Origin: Montifringilla adamsi
Taxonomy: Eukaryota; Chordata; Aves; Passeriformes; Passeridae
DNA: 64,000 bases
Direction: 5' to 3'
Assembly (NCBI GenBank): GCA_017590115.1
Contig: JAGGNK010011336.1
Span: 248,001-312,000, forward strand
This document shows, in pieces, positions 25,901-39,200 of the stretch; position 1 is the stretch's first letter; each line of letters begins with the position of its first letter. Under the pieces are notes generated by a model. It did no database searches. It was not told the DNA's origin and saw only the letters and a list, made by a program, of their open reading frames with translations. A program made the translations under genes and the position numbers.

Positions 25901-28900
25901 GCTTTGAAGAGGAGCACACTGCTATCTTTCTCTGTTTCAGTTCATCTTATAATCCTAGCCTTTTCTCCCCAGAGCTTACTCTGTATACTGTAAGGAAAGA
26001 TTTCATGAATCCACCAAATGAGGACATTGAGTATGATCTACAGAGACTACGCTGTTGGTTGGAGGGCTGTGCTAAAACATACAGACTTTGTAGAGTTGTA
26101 TCTACCTCTTTCTTCTTCACTTAAGTGAAAGATGTATGTTAAACCATTGTGCTCTCAACATAGGGTAGTCCTGCAGAAAAGCACTTTGATTGTCCAGATG
26201 TATTTAGACAAGTTTGAGAACTTGATGTGAAGTAGGAAGCAGCCCCCCTCTGTGTTTGTTCTTGTTGGTTTGATAAGTGTGGCTTGCCTTACACCTGAGA
26301 TTGCTGGCTTCTTTGACTTCTATACCTCTAGGCTTGCCTGGCCAGCAGCCATCAATGTACACATGACAATGGCATTTCCTGTCTCAGGAAAATGTATTTA
26401 AAAATCAAAAATGCTCCAGTTGAGACTTGTTTTGTAGCAGTGGCTGATGTTTGTGTGGTGACAAGAGTTGTGAATGATGTTAAAAATCGTTAGGTGAGTG
26501 GGTGAGCCTTGAGCCCTTTGAACACAGAAAGGTGCTTGTATGGAGCTGAGCTGCTGAAGTGTGTGCTATAATGTCCTTGGGACAACTTAACTAGTGATAT
26601 TGAAATCAACGTTTTTCTAATCTACTCCGTAGTAGGCCCAGCTCTCAGCGGGTGCAGTGTATTCAGTACGTGTGTTCAAGGGAATATTCCTCCCGTGCAG
26701 GAAGGACTGTGCCAAGCTCAAGATCTTCCTGGCCTGTAACACTGACAAACTGAAACCTGTGGCGGCCTCCTTTTGTAAGGGAAGGAAACCTTGTTCTTAA
26801 GTGAAGGTTAACAAATGTGTTGGCTACCCCAGCCTGAACTTTCAGATAGAGACAAATCTTTGGCAACACACAGTCAGATCCAGTTACAGCCCAGTTGTCT
26901 ACCCATCTTTGCAGTGTTATCACGTATCACCAAGTCAGTTCCTACATGAATATGCTTCTTAACTGTACTTGTGAGTTTTGGGAGTCTGGAGAAATTTTCC
27001 AGCTGAACTGGGTTGTAGTTACAGAGCTGAACTTTTCTTTTGGCACCAGTGCCCAGTGAAGCAGTCTGTGCCTCCCCCTCAGCAGTGCTGGTGTGGCTGT
27101 TTCGGAGGCTGCAGAGTGCAGAGCACATCACTTGGTGTCCAAGATAAGCTGGTGCTGGACCTGGGACAGCAGTGCCAGCACAGAGGGCGGCAGCCCTGGA
27201 CTGTCCAACAGTGCAGCTGAACTGTGCCCTGCAGAGGAGACCGTGTCGCTCTGCTGTTTGTTTGTCTTCAGTTCTAGTGCTGGTTGGATTTCTATTTGAG
27301 GTGATACAGTTTGTAGGAAACTGCTTGTATTGGATTGCTTTTTCTGCTGGTTTGGCTTCAGTAGCTGACTTGACTCTAAGCAGTGTTGGATATGTGGCAG
27401 AATTAGCAGGAAAGGCAGTGTGGTGCTGCATGGTGCTGGAAATGGGAAAGAGTGGGAGAGCCCCTGTGAGTGGGTGGTTAAGACGCAGCTGTGCTATTGA
27501 AAAAGGCTTGAAGAGGCAGCGGGGAGAGGGGAGCACTTACTGGCACTGTCCCGTTGGCAGAATTAATGTACTTTGAGCTGTTGCCTTAACAAGGGATTTG
27601 TGTGTAGCAGCAGCAGCAGTGATGCCTGGCAGAGACTCAGGAGTTGTGGCTGTAGGTGTGGGGCTTTGAAGTGTATGGACTTAGGTACTGTATCAATTAT
27701 TATGGGTTAATTGCAGGAAAGGGATATGGCAGCCCAGACCTATTTCTCTACCTGCTTAGTAGCAGGGACCCTGATAAAAACTATTTTTGTTGTAGCTGTG
27801 TGAGAAAAATCTCTTCCTTCAGTGGAGATAAAGTGAAGACATGCAAAATGTGAATTTTAAATTTTTATTTGCTTCAGTTCTCTTTAACTGTGCCTTGTGT
27901 GGAACTTTTTTCCTGTTTTGATTCCCATTGTTGATCTGGGTGTTAATTGTGTTGACGCATGTTGTGTTTCCCCTGTTTACGCTTCCCTTTCATCTGATGG
28001 ATGTGAGTGACCCTACCAAGTTAGGAACAGTTAAGAAGGGAGAAGAAGAAGCTGAAATATTTAATGGAGTTGTCTGCAGGCAGTTACACTAGTTTGCAGA
28101 CTACGTGATCTAGAGAAGAGAGTTTTTTAGAGAAACCTGTGCTCTGTCTGTATGGACCTTTATTATTTGAAATGAAATGTAGAATTCTGGGGTTTAGTTA
28201 CACTAGTTTGCAGACTGTGTGATCTAGAGAAGAGTTTTTTAGAGAAACCTATGCTCTGTCTGTATGGACCTTTATTATTTGAAATGAAATGTAGAATTCT
28301 GGGGTTCAGTGCTGGAAAAACTGGCTGGAAGGTTCTCAGCTGCAGGAACTGAGAGATGGGAAGCTGAGTGTGAACTGAGGTTGGGCTGAAAGAGCACTTT
28401 TAGTTGGAAGCTGTATTGAATTGTTAAGGTTGGAAAATCTATCTAAGATCAGAGTCCAGCTGTTATCCTGGTGCTCTCATGTTCACTGCTAACAGCATGT
28501 CCCCAAGTGCCACATTCACTTTTTTTTGAACACTACAAGGTATGGTGATTCCACCACTTTCTGGGCCAGCCTGTTCCAGTGCCTGACCACCCTTCCCATG
28601 AAGAAATGTTTCCTGATACCCAACCTAAACCTTCCTTGGCACCATTTGAGGTCATTTCTTGTCACTTGTCACCTGGGAGAAGAGACCACCCCCCACCTCA
28701 CTACAGCCTCCTTTAAGGGAGTTGTAAAGAGTGTGGAGGTCATCCTGAGCCTCCTTTTCTCCAGGCTAAACTCTCCCAGTTCCCTCAGCTGCTCTGATCA
28801 GAGTTGTGCTGCAGACCCTTCCCCAGCACCTCAGGGTCTTTCTTGCAGTGAGGGGCTCAAAGCTGAGCCCAGTACTTCAGGTGTGGCCTCACCAGTGCTG

Positions 28901-31900
28901 AGTACAGGAGGTTGATCACCACCCTCATCCTGCTGGCCACACTGCTGCTGCCATTCAGCTTGCTAAAAGCAAAAATGAAAAGTTTGAGCCTCTTTGGTGT
29001 ACTGTGTTTCCCTGCATTGGTGTTTGTGACTAACAACTTGTTTATGCTGGAAATGAGTAGGAAACCTGACCCTTTGGCATACCTTCTGTACAGCCAAAGG
29101 AAGCAAGCGCTCACTGCTTTCTGCTGAGCTCCTCTGTGGCCGTGGTGCAGATGCACCTCGGTAACTAAACCACCTCTGACTGGCAATTGAAAGACCAAAC
29201 ATGGGGTAATTGTAGTTGGCATCTCTCACTTCATTCTTTTCTCCCTATTCTCGCTCAAAATACCAATTTAGGTTAGCTACTTATTGTTTAAATTACTGGC
29301 TGTTGACATGAGGATGCATACAAGGTACGTAAAACACAGTTATGGCCTAAACCAATTAGAAAATACTGACTGCTTGAGTGAGCAACAACCTTAAATGAAA
29401 TCACTCTGAGATAGAAGCAGAAGTCTGCCTGGTTTAAATGTGTGTGGCCTGCAAGGATGCAGTTAGCTTTCGGTGTTCATGAGGAACTGTCACATGCCAT
29501 TTCCAGAGTTCATGGTGAACTAGGGCACTGTCAGATCTGGAGTACTCTCATTCCCATCCTCAAGAGCCTGTGTGATGGATAAGAAAGGGGAGAAAAAGTG
29601 AGCAAGAGGCCTTTTAATGCTTTAATCTGCCCTTAGTGTTTTAATACAGCTTTCTTTGAGGGGGCTGGAAAAGTACTGGTAAATCTTACTGTGGGTAGAG
29701 ATCCTGTTAGGTCCTACAGTGAGTGTGCTATTAATAGCTGTGATTTTTGGGCAGAGGGGAAGAAGGATGGGAAGCATGCTTTGCCACTGTCCTTACCCTG
29801 CATGATTTTTCTTGTAGCTACGGAGAAACATCTTTCTTAGCAAGTTCACAATGTGCTTTCTAAAAAGTAGTCATTATATATTTTTTTTAAACTTACTGGG
29901 TTTGTACTGCTTCTGTCTTAGCCTCTGCTTATTGGCATTCTCTTACCTGTATTGGTTGAGAAGAGCTGAATTGGAGGGTTGACTTTTTTTTTGCTACATG
30001 TTTTCATTGTATGAAGTTTCTCTTGATTTTTTTTGTCCCCGTGAAGTGAGAACACAAAATGCCAGCTTATCGGTGTTTTGTGTAGGGGAGAGCTGTCTGC
30101 TCCTGCATGCATGCTGACCATTCAGCAGAGAAGCAATTTAAGGCACTTAGGAGTAGACAAGCCTATTGTTTGATTAGTTGTGGAGCTTCAGAGGTATCTG
30201 GGTCATCAGAATATCATCTTTTTCCTCTTTCCTGACAGAATTGTAGCTTCAGGTGCTTCTCGCTTCAGCTCACAGTTTATGTAACAGTTCTAGATCTGTC
30301 CCTTTAACATCCCATTGCCCTGAAGGAACACAGAGAGTTAAATGTCTTTCCCCCGTACCCTGTCCCTACTCCCCTATTGGTCTTACTGGATATCCAAACA
30401 AGTCTTTGGAACTTAGCTCATCGGTCCTATTTATAGCTGAAATATTCAAAATATTTAATTATTTCTGGCCTTAAAACGAGCTACTTGGCACTATTTACTA
30501 GTCAGCAATAGGAAAGCAGCGATGCATTAAGGTCTGTGGCAGCCCCATAGTTTGGTGTGAGTTTATTGCATGGAGTAGCACTGCTGGAAAAAGGGGAGGA
30601 CAATTTTGTGGCTTAAATCTAGTGATTTTTTATTTTTTTCCAGAAGATGTGTCCAAATAAGGTTTGAAGGTTAACATATTTTCTTTCTGTGCTCTGGAAC
30701 TCACTTCACACATGCCTACACTTTCCTTCGTTCACTACATCAAAACAAGAAATGTTTAAGCACTTTGTCTCCCTTCTCTCCAAGGAAAATTTCCTACATG
30801 AAGCACTGAGAGAATGCCTTACTTTGAAATGCAGTGCAGCAGTTTCCTCATGATAAATTATTTTAAGCTTTTGATTCAAGCCATGAACTCCCTCAGCGTG
30901 TGGAGGTTGAACAAAATTTCAAGCAAGACGGCTTGAGCTTAGTGTAGCTCACTTCAGTTTGCTTTTTGCCGTTCAGGTGATGGTGGGGGAGCCTGTCAAG
31001 CATCTGTATTGAAATGTGAGCAGGGGACTTGAACTGCTGTTGAATGGAGGCAAATGTGTGGTGCTGTAGAGCACCAGGAAAAAGAGTTCAGGGATGCTCA
31101 AAGCTGAAGTGTCTAGGGGTGCTGGAAGTCTTGATTTGAAGTTGACTTCTAGCAAAGTGCAGGTTTTTGTGCAAGCAAGATACTAAGACTACCAGGTAGA
31201 AGATTTGCAGCTTTATACTCTTTAAATGCCTTGTGATAGAGCAAATGGAAGTACTGATGAGGGACAGCTACACTAATGAAAGTGACTTAAAACTAAAAAG
31301 CAAATGGGATTTAAAATATTTTAATGTTCTGCTGCATTTGTGGGTAATTGTGTTCAACTCACTGTCCACAGAAGCCGTTACTAATTGTGATTCAGTGCTT
31401 GTTGATCAAAAACCTTTACTGTATCTAAAACCAAATGAGTTTAGCAATTAGTATGTGCTTTTTCTTATTTTTTATTTTTAATGAAAGGATGTGGATAATG
31501 TGTTCAAAGAGTTCAAGCTGTATTTAGGTTGAAACTCAAAGATAACTATTTTCTGTCAATTAAAGTGCTTAAAGAGAAGAATTTGCATTTAAAGCAGGCT
31601 GTCTCTTATTTTCATGGCATGCAGGTATCTGGATGTTTTCACACTCGTGTTCTTGCACTGCAGGACAAGTAGGTCAGCTGCTGGCTGTGTACTTAGGGGA
31701 AGCAGGAATTGGCTTTTCATTTTACCTCATGCTTTAAGAAATGGGTTATTTAGTGGGGTTTGTTCAGTTGAAATACTGTCTGCATATACAAGAAGCTACT
31801 GTTCTCAAAATCTGGCTTAGTATTTCAACAAATGGTGCTTGTTCTGGGTACTTAGCTGGTGAGAATAAATAGCAGTCCTGCTGTAGTTGTTACTGAGTGG

Positions 31901-34900
31901 AGTGAGGAGTTTATGGGGAAAACTGAGTGGTAGTATCTTCCCTTGGCTATATTTGCTCCCATTCAAATCTATCTGCTTCTGTGTCTTGCTGCACAATGTT
32001 GCTTCTCTTGCGTGTCCCATCCTGTTTGACCTGGGTTAGGAAGTGATTGTGTCAGTCAGAACCATGCATTAGCCCACAGGTTCTAATGGAATAATTCAGG
32101 TTGGAAGAAGCCAAAGTGACATAGGGACTGACTGGTGAACAGCCCCAGTAGTAGGTGTGAATGGATGGCAGACTTCAGGGGCACATCCAGTTGATGATCT
32201 TTTTGCATCAGCTCCAGACAGAGCAGCAGATGTGACCTTAGTCTGAAGTCTGTTAGTTCAGTACTAGAGAAACTTCAAAGGTCAGGTGAACATCTTGAAA
32301 AATGAAAAATATAGCTGTGAGTTCCTGGGCCTGCAGCTCTGTGCTACAAGTTCTAGTGCCATATGGTTTGACAGATGAGAACTCTTGCGTATGTACTAAA
32401 AGCCTGAGGTTCAGACCTGTGCACATGGGAATTTCTAACAGCATAGTGATCAACCCCATGAGTGAGCTTGGTGGATGTATCAGTCTTTAATCCTGTGGCA
32501 GGAGGCAGTGTTGCCTCTCTGTTGTGTGTGCAGAACATGGAACATTCCTCTCAAACAACCAACCCCTGTGTGAATGTATTGGGTTGGTAACTCCATTACT
32601 GGGATGAAACTGGGCTTAGCAAAGTGTTAAAATGTACTATAAAAAACAAACAAAACCCCCAAACCAACAAAAGTCTGTTGTTTTGGTTGCCTCTCTAGTA
32701 GTACTGACATGTATTGTTATGGAGACCTATAAAGGGATGCTGCTGTGAACTTTGCAAGTCCAAAGCACTGTCCAGCAGGCTAGGAAGTAGAAGTAGTGTA
32801 GTAGTAGAAGTTAGTGTAGAAGTAGCCATTCTGTGAATGCCACCTCTTCTAAAGTTAGTACTCATCTCTTTTATACTTGATTTGCTGGAACTGGACTATT
32901 GCATGAACCTAGAGCAGTCTGTGGGATTGAGAACAAATCAGATTAAATTCTGAGTTTTAAGTAGTACACTGTGACTGTGCTGGGGCAGGTGAGGAATGGG
33001 GGACAGCCAAGGGACAGGGCTTTGAGTTCTGAATTGCATAAACTTCTGGCCTGAGTTGACTGGACAGTGCTGTCAGCATGTTTATTTTATGAACTACTTT
33101 GAGAACTTCTGCAGTGCTCTTGCAGAAAACTGGACTCTGAAGGGGAGTGTTTCTTGTCCTGACCTTTGTTTCCAGAGGCTGCACTGAAAGTAATTCTTGG
33201 AAGCGTAATGTGACCTTTCTGGCCATGATACTGAAGTCTTCTAGAAAGACTCCCTAAGTGCTGCCTGAGACAGCAACTAGCCAGAGTGGCAGGGTGAGCA
33301 GCCAGAAGGCAGGATAAAGGATCAAAAAAGGGTGTGACATCTGCCTGGAACACGTGACAGGGTTGCGTATGCTGATTATGCTGCTGGGACAAGCAGTAGC
33401 ACTTGTTCTGTAGTTAACATGCTTGACCTGTGCAATGTGTGTCCTGTTAATTGCCAGCTAGTCCAAAATCTTGAAAGGAGGGGTGTTCTCTGCCACTCAA
33501 GCACGAAGTTATCAAACCAGCTCTTCTGGATGGATCAAGTTGCTTTCACAGCTGTCAACACTGTAGGTGTCCACCCTCTAAAGTGCTTGACTGATGCCCA
33601 TGATGGCCTTTTCTGTAGGTAGATTGGGAACTTTTAGATATATTAAGCTAGTTAGTCAAAGGAAAAAAGAAAAGCCAACAATCTAACTTGACCCAAACCA
33701 ACCAAACAAACCCAACTAGGTGCTCTGGACTTGACTTCCAATTTCTGCTGGTAAGTGAAATCTAATAGGAGTTGAGTAGGGTCTAGGATGAGTCTTCTCT
33801 CCTCTCTTCTCTCAGTTCCCTCTGAGCTAATGAGCTTCAGTGGTGCAGAATGCTGTTAACAGTATGTGAGCTTTTAATGGGCATATTTTGTGTAACCTCT
33901 TGATAGTACTATCTCCTTGTGATAGGGAGAATTTGCTTGTTTATAAATAACTAATGATAAAGGTCCATTCCACTTGTTTGTTCTGAAATCTCCTTGGCCT
34001 GAAGAGGTTTTGTGTGGCTGTGCTCTGCACTGGCACAAGGATGCTGCTACAGCTTGAGATCTTTGAGGTCTGACAAGTTTTGATGACTTCCAGGTGGTAC
34101 AGGATGGTTAATGTCAGGCTCCAAGTGAATGAAGAGAAGCTGCAGGTGTAGCTTCAAACCATTTTTCAATCAGCCCTGGTGTACAGACCCAGTCCCTTAC
34201 TGCAGCTGTGTATTTAAGTGAAGTGTGTATTTAAATAAAAGAATAGGAGGCTGTTCCAAGTAACCAAGTTACACTTACTACCAGGGACATACCTTGGAGC
34301 AGAGGCTTTGAAGCATTGTGTGAATGTGTTTGCTAAAACATAGGCACCTCTCCTTGGAGCTATCTGACTTGAATATTTTTATCAATAGAATATTCCCTTT
34401 ATGTTTGTAGGCTGTGATGCAGGAAGCTTTCTTTCTGATTGTCAAAATCTTTGTCTCTGCATACCTGAGCTATCCTCGCATTTTCTGGCCTCCAAAGGAT
34501 CCTGCCTATATGAGGCAAAGCCTGTATAGAAACTCTTTTGAAAAAGAGGAGAGGGCTTGTTTAATATCTGGGAATACAAAACCTTGAGGCCAAAAGTGAG
34601 AGACTTTCCTCTGAAGTGGTGACCAGTCAGTGTAGTTCGTGTAGTTTGGTGTCCTGTTAATGGATTTTCTTTTAAAAGTTACTCCTTCCAGTTGTCAGGC
34701 CTGCTAGTATAATCAGTTTTTTGGCCTGCTGTGTTAGTCACTTTGAGTTAGGGTGATGCTGGGGACTGTTTTGCTCACTTGGATAATGTTGCAGTTTAGT
34801 TTTAGCTGCTTAGGATTTAACCATTCAAGTGTACTTCCTGTTCAAACCAGGCACCATGCAAGCGTAATATATTCAAACCAAATTTTGTCAAGATTTAATA

Positions 34901-36228
34901 CCATTGGGCTTTGGGACAGCACAAGATTTGATGCTTGGAAGTGGAAACGTTCTCTGTCATTTTGCAATTAAATGAGGTGTTGTCAGAGCTGGGTAAGGAG
35001 AAAATAGCTGGAGAAACTTCAGGGTCACTGTGTTACCAGTTTTCAAATTATGATAATAACTGCAGTGTCTCATTACATCCACAAAACTGGAGCCCTGCTC
35101 ATAAGACTTTTGCTGAGAATGGTATCTCACATGCAAAGTCTGGCAGGAATGACTTGGCAGGTCCTGTGAGCATTGGCAGGTTCTCTGCCATGAATGAATG
35201 AAACTGTGTGTTCCATGGTGCCTCATGGATGCATCCTGCAGTAGAGCACTCCTAGTGGGCTGCTTCCACAGGAAACCTCTCTGTGAGCAACACATCAAGG
35301 GATTGGGGGTGGCTGCTGCCTTGTCTTGGAAATGGAAACATGACTAGAAGGGCAGTGTACTGAAAATCATATGTGATAATCCCAGATAAGTAACTGGTAG
35401 GAAGGTGCCTTGGTCAGGTTTTTGCACATGGGCTTCCAATAGAACATGGCAAAATTTAAATTGGGAGTGGGAGGCAATTCAGTAAGCACAAAGAAGCTTT
35501 CCAGATGCTTGCCAGGAAAAGTAGAGTCAGGAATGGTAGAGTTGATTTCTGCTATTGGACAAACTTCTGTGTTGTGGTGCCTGAACAAGAGAGAAGACTT
35601 CACCTTGGATAGGGTAGTTTGGTTTTCTTTTAGGCCTCTAATCCAATTAACTCCTGAATTTTAGAAGTCAGGAATATAGGATGTTGGTACTGGTATGGTG
35701 TGTGTTTGAAGGGCTGTGTTACCTTGTCATTCATTAGTAACTTTAATTTGAGTTATAGTTTTTTCAGCTACTGTTTTATCCTGAAAAGTTATTAATTGTT
35801 AAATTGTGTTTAAAATAGTCTCTTCACTGTTTTTAAAGAGGTTATACTTACTGTTGCTAAATCTTGCTTAATAGTGCATTGTAGGAAGAATATGAAGCCA
35901 GAAACTACTTCAACTTTTTTTGTTTTCTTATCCCAGAAGTGTTAGGGCATGCGCATGTTCAGTAGTTTATTGTCTTGCAAACAGGGAATAGGTGCTCTAA
36001 AGTCTGTGCTGTATTGAGACTTGAAACAGTGTTGGAATTAGAGAGGAGCTTATTCATCTGGTTTTTGTTATCCTGGACTTCCATATTAGATCCATGGTCT
36101 TGCTTGTACCTGTTGGCAAACAAACCTGTTGACAGAAAACATTAATTTTCCCTGACACCCTCACAGCAAGAACGTGGTGATATAAAAATGCCCTTTTTTA
36201 GTCCCCTTTCAAGCTTCTTTGAAACAAT

Positions 36229-36266
<38 letters not shown>

Positions 36267-39200
36267 CCCCCAAAAAAAAAGCCCTTTTTATAAAATCTTT
36301 TATTTTTTTTTTTTTTTTTTTTTTTTTTTCCCCCAGATAAAAGGCCCTTGACTTAAGATGCCTTTAAAAGGGGTTTTGAAGCTGAGAATCAGGGTTGGGC
36401 TTTTTTTGTGATTCCTTAATACATAAAGAATATCTGAAAGAGAGAAGATCTGAGATATAGGCTAGATACAAAGCTGATGAAAATGGACAGGGAGCTACTG
36501 TTGACCTCTTTGCATTCCCAGGAACATCATCCTGCTGCTGCTGGAGATGTAAACCCAGCTCAAGGCTTCACAATAAAAGAAAAGTGTTTCTTGCCCTAAG
36601 CTGTGACTTCCTAATGTGTTCTCCCCTGTCAATTTGCAGGTAAGCTTTATGAAGAAGAAGAGGACGATGCCCTGCCAGACTCAGATGCCCTGCCAGACTC
36701 GGATGACGAGGTGGAACTGGATGAGCCGCGCCCCATACAGATTGTCCTTGCTCATGAAGATGACCATAACTTTGAATTAGATGAATCAGCATTGGAAAAA
36801 ATCTTGCTTCAGGAACATATTAAAGATCTTAACATAGTAGTTGTGTCTGTAGCAGGAGCTTTCCGCAAAGGAAAATCTTTTTTGCTGGACTTCATGCTTA
36901 GATACATGTATAACAGGGTGAGTAGTTTGGTTTTTTCCTGCAGGAGAACTTTGGTATTTTAGTAACTCCTCTTTGGGTTTGTTAAATTGAGCATAAATAT
37001 AGCAGGTCAAAATTTTCTGATATATTGGGGGAGGGGAAGTCAGCTACTCTGCTTCTACACTGTGAAGAAGGGTATTTAAGTGAGTTTTTCAATGCACCCT
37101 ATCTTGCATTTATCAAGGGAATTTATTGGTGTCCCAGAGTAAGTGGACACAAGAAGAACTTGGATGATGATGTGTGATGGCCTTCTAGTTGAGCTTTGGG
37201 GAAGGGCTTTTCCAGGCAGTGACTTGAAGGAGCCTTGGTTTGACTTTTATCTCCTGAAATCACATTATAGCACTCGCTTTCCCATTGTTGCAAAAATAAA
37301 AATCTTACCAGGTATTTAAGCAGATTTAGCTCTGATGTATGGCAAAAAGGAGAAAGTTTCCTTTTTGCTGCTTGGAATGCATTTCTGAATGCAGTCCAGG
37401 AACTCTTAAAATCCTTTTAAGTTATTGATTGATTAATGCCTGACCCAAAATTTAATTTTTTCATTCAGTTTGTAGCTTTTGGCTAGCATTGTCTTGTTTT
37501 GAACCCTTGGCTTACATGGAGAAGGTGGAGTAGGGTGTTCTGTGAACCATACACATCTGCCTGTCACAGGTTGTGGGGTGTTTCTTTTAGTCTGCATTGT
37601 GAATATTGACAGGTCAGTGTTTTGTTGCTTTTTGAAGCTCTTAGAAACCCAGAACTGATTCCTTTTTTGTGCACTGTTCTTTGGAGCTAATTTGTGCTAG
37701 CTGGCTTGAGGGAAAATCAAGATGAATGCTGCAGTTACAGGAAGTATGAGAGTACAGCTGAAAAACTTCTGGTAGTTGGCAAATGAAGACTTCCTTCTCT
37801 CAATCCCAGTGGTGCCTGTTATTGAGTTCCTCTCCCTCATTTTTAAAGAGCTGTGGAAGAAAGACCCTGAGGATAGGGTTTCAGGGTAGGAGGAATACAG
37901 AGTAGCAAGCCAGTACTCCTAACTTCTTGAGACTCTTTTAACCTAGGGAGGAAAAAAGTTTCATTTATTATGGATGGTGCTCAAAATTAACCAAGCAATA
38001 AAACCCCCACAAATCCCTGCAAACAAAGAAAAATGCAAATTCCTACGTACAATGATCTGAGCAAGGTGCCAGGCTGGGTAGAGGTAGTGAGAGTTTCCTT
38101 TTGAAAACAGAAGGGCTGGGCTTTAAGCAAATACTCTTAATTTTCAGATTGTGAAATAAAACAAATGTTCATAATGCAAAACAGATTGAAATGCTGTTTC
38201 AGCCTTGTATATCAGCTCTCTCTGTTTCCTTTATTGTGCAGTCACTTTTCTCAGTTTTCTATAAATGTCCTTCAAAATAGCATTTGTTTTTCTTAAACTG
38301 AAGGTGAAAGCAAGCTTGGCCATGTACTCTAACAACTGTTTCTTACCAAGAGCAGAGAAGTTTTGCTCTCCGTGTGCTGCTTCTGGCCAGGTATTTCCAT
38401 TCTGAAGATGTATTGCTTGCAGACCCTTAGTTGAGCTGATCCAACTCACTGATGCATCAGAAGACACTGCACTTGGCTGAATTGTTTTTCTGCCAGCTCA
38501 GTGACGTAAATTGGCTTAGGGAGGCAGTTTGACAAGCATCAGAACTGCTGCAAACTGATTGATGGGAACTGGGGGTGATGGAGGATAAATGCAACGCCTC
38601 CTCTTTGGAGCACTCTTGAGTTGTATGAAGTCAAATGATATCCTCTGCTTATCCAAATTTAGTACAGGAGGAGAGATCTTGGTATAGTTTTATAGTACTT
38701 AGTCTGAGCCCTCCATCTTTAGTCAGGCTCAGTTGCAAGTCTGTATTTTCTGTGAACTAAATATTGCACAGAATACTGAAACAACTGCATTCAGTTCATG
38801 TGCCAATCAAGCAATTTTGGGGTGTCCTTTTATGTGGACGTTAACATGCATAATGAAAAACTTGCCAATAAAACCTTCAGAATCTCATTTTTTTTGTCTT
38901 AAACTGAGTGCCAGAGGTCATGTGGTAAGTTGCCATTGTAAAAATCTCAGTGGTGCCAGCTGAAGTCACAGGTAGGATTTTGGCACGGCAGAGGTGGATC
39001 ACTGCCGTCAAGAGGTGGACATGTCATTTCAAGCACTGATCCTTAGTGCTGTGATTGCTCTTTTGAAATGGAACAGCAGCAGTTGTGTACTCAAGCAAGC
39101 TGCTGCAAGGATCCAGTGGCCTTAAGCTTTAGTAAGAGTTGGGTGCAGCAATACCTCTAAGTTTAGATGTAAAAGTTTATTTTTTTACAGGAGTGTCACC

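Larger units (their letters stand above)
19915..36639 (+). other. ATL2: ATL2 intron 1 (16.7 kb)
   Basis: I found no additional phase-compatible coding exon here. The intron contains a pair of tandem 114-bp repeats (28,082-28,306), a CR1 fragment (about 28,420-28,985), overlapping sense and antisense open frames near 26,874-27,576 that I regard as chance, and a duplicated poly-T block immediately before exon 2. Confidence 0.7.

Noticed and set aside
32083..32125. Short CR1-like phrase near AGGTTGGAAGAAGCC
   Set aside because: Only about 15 bases resemble the CR1 end and the adjoining sequence does not follow it.
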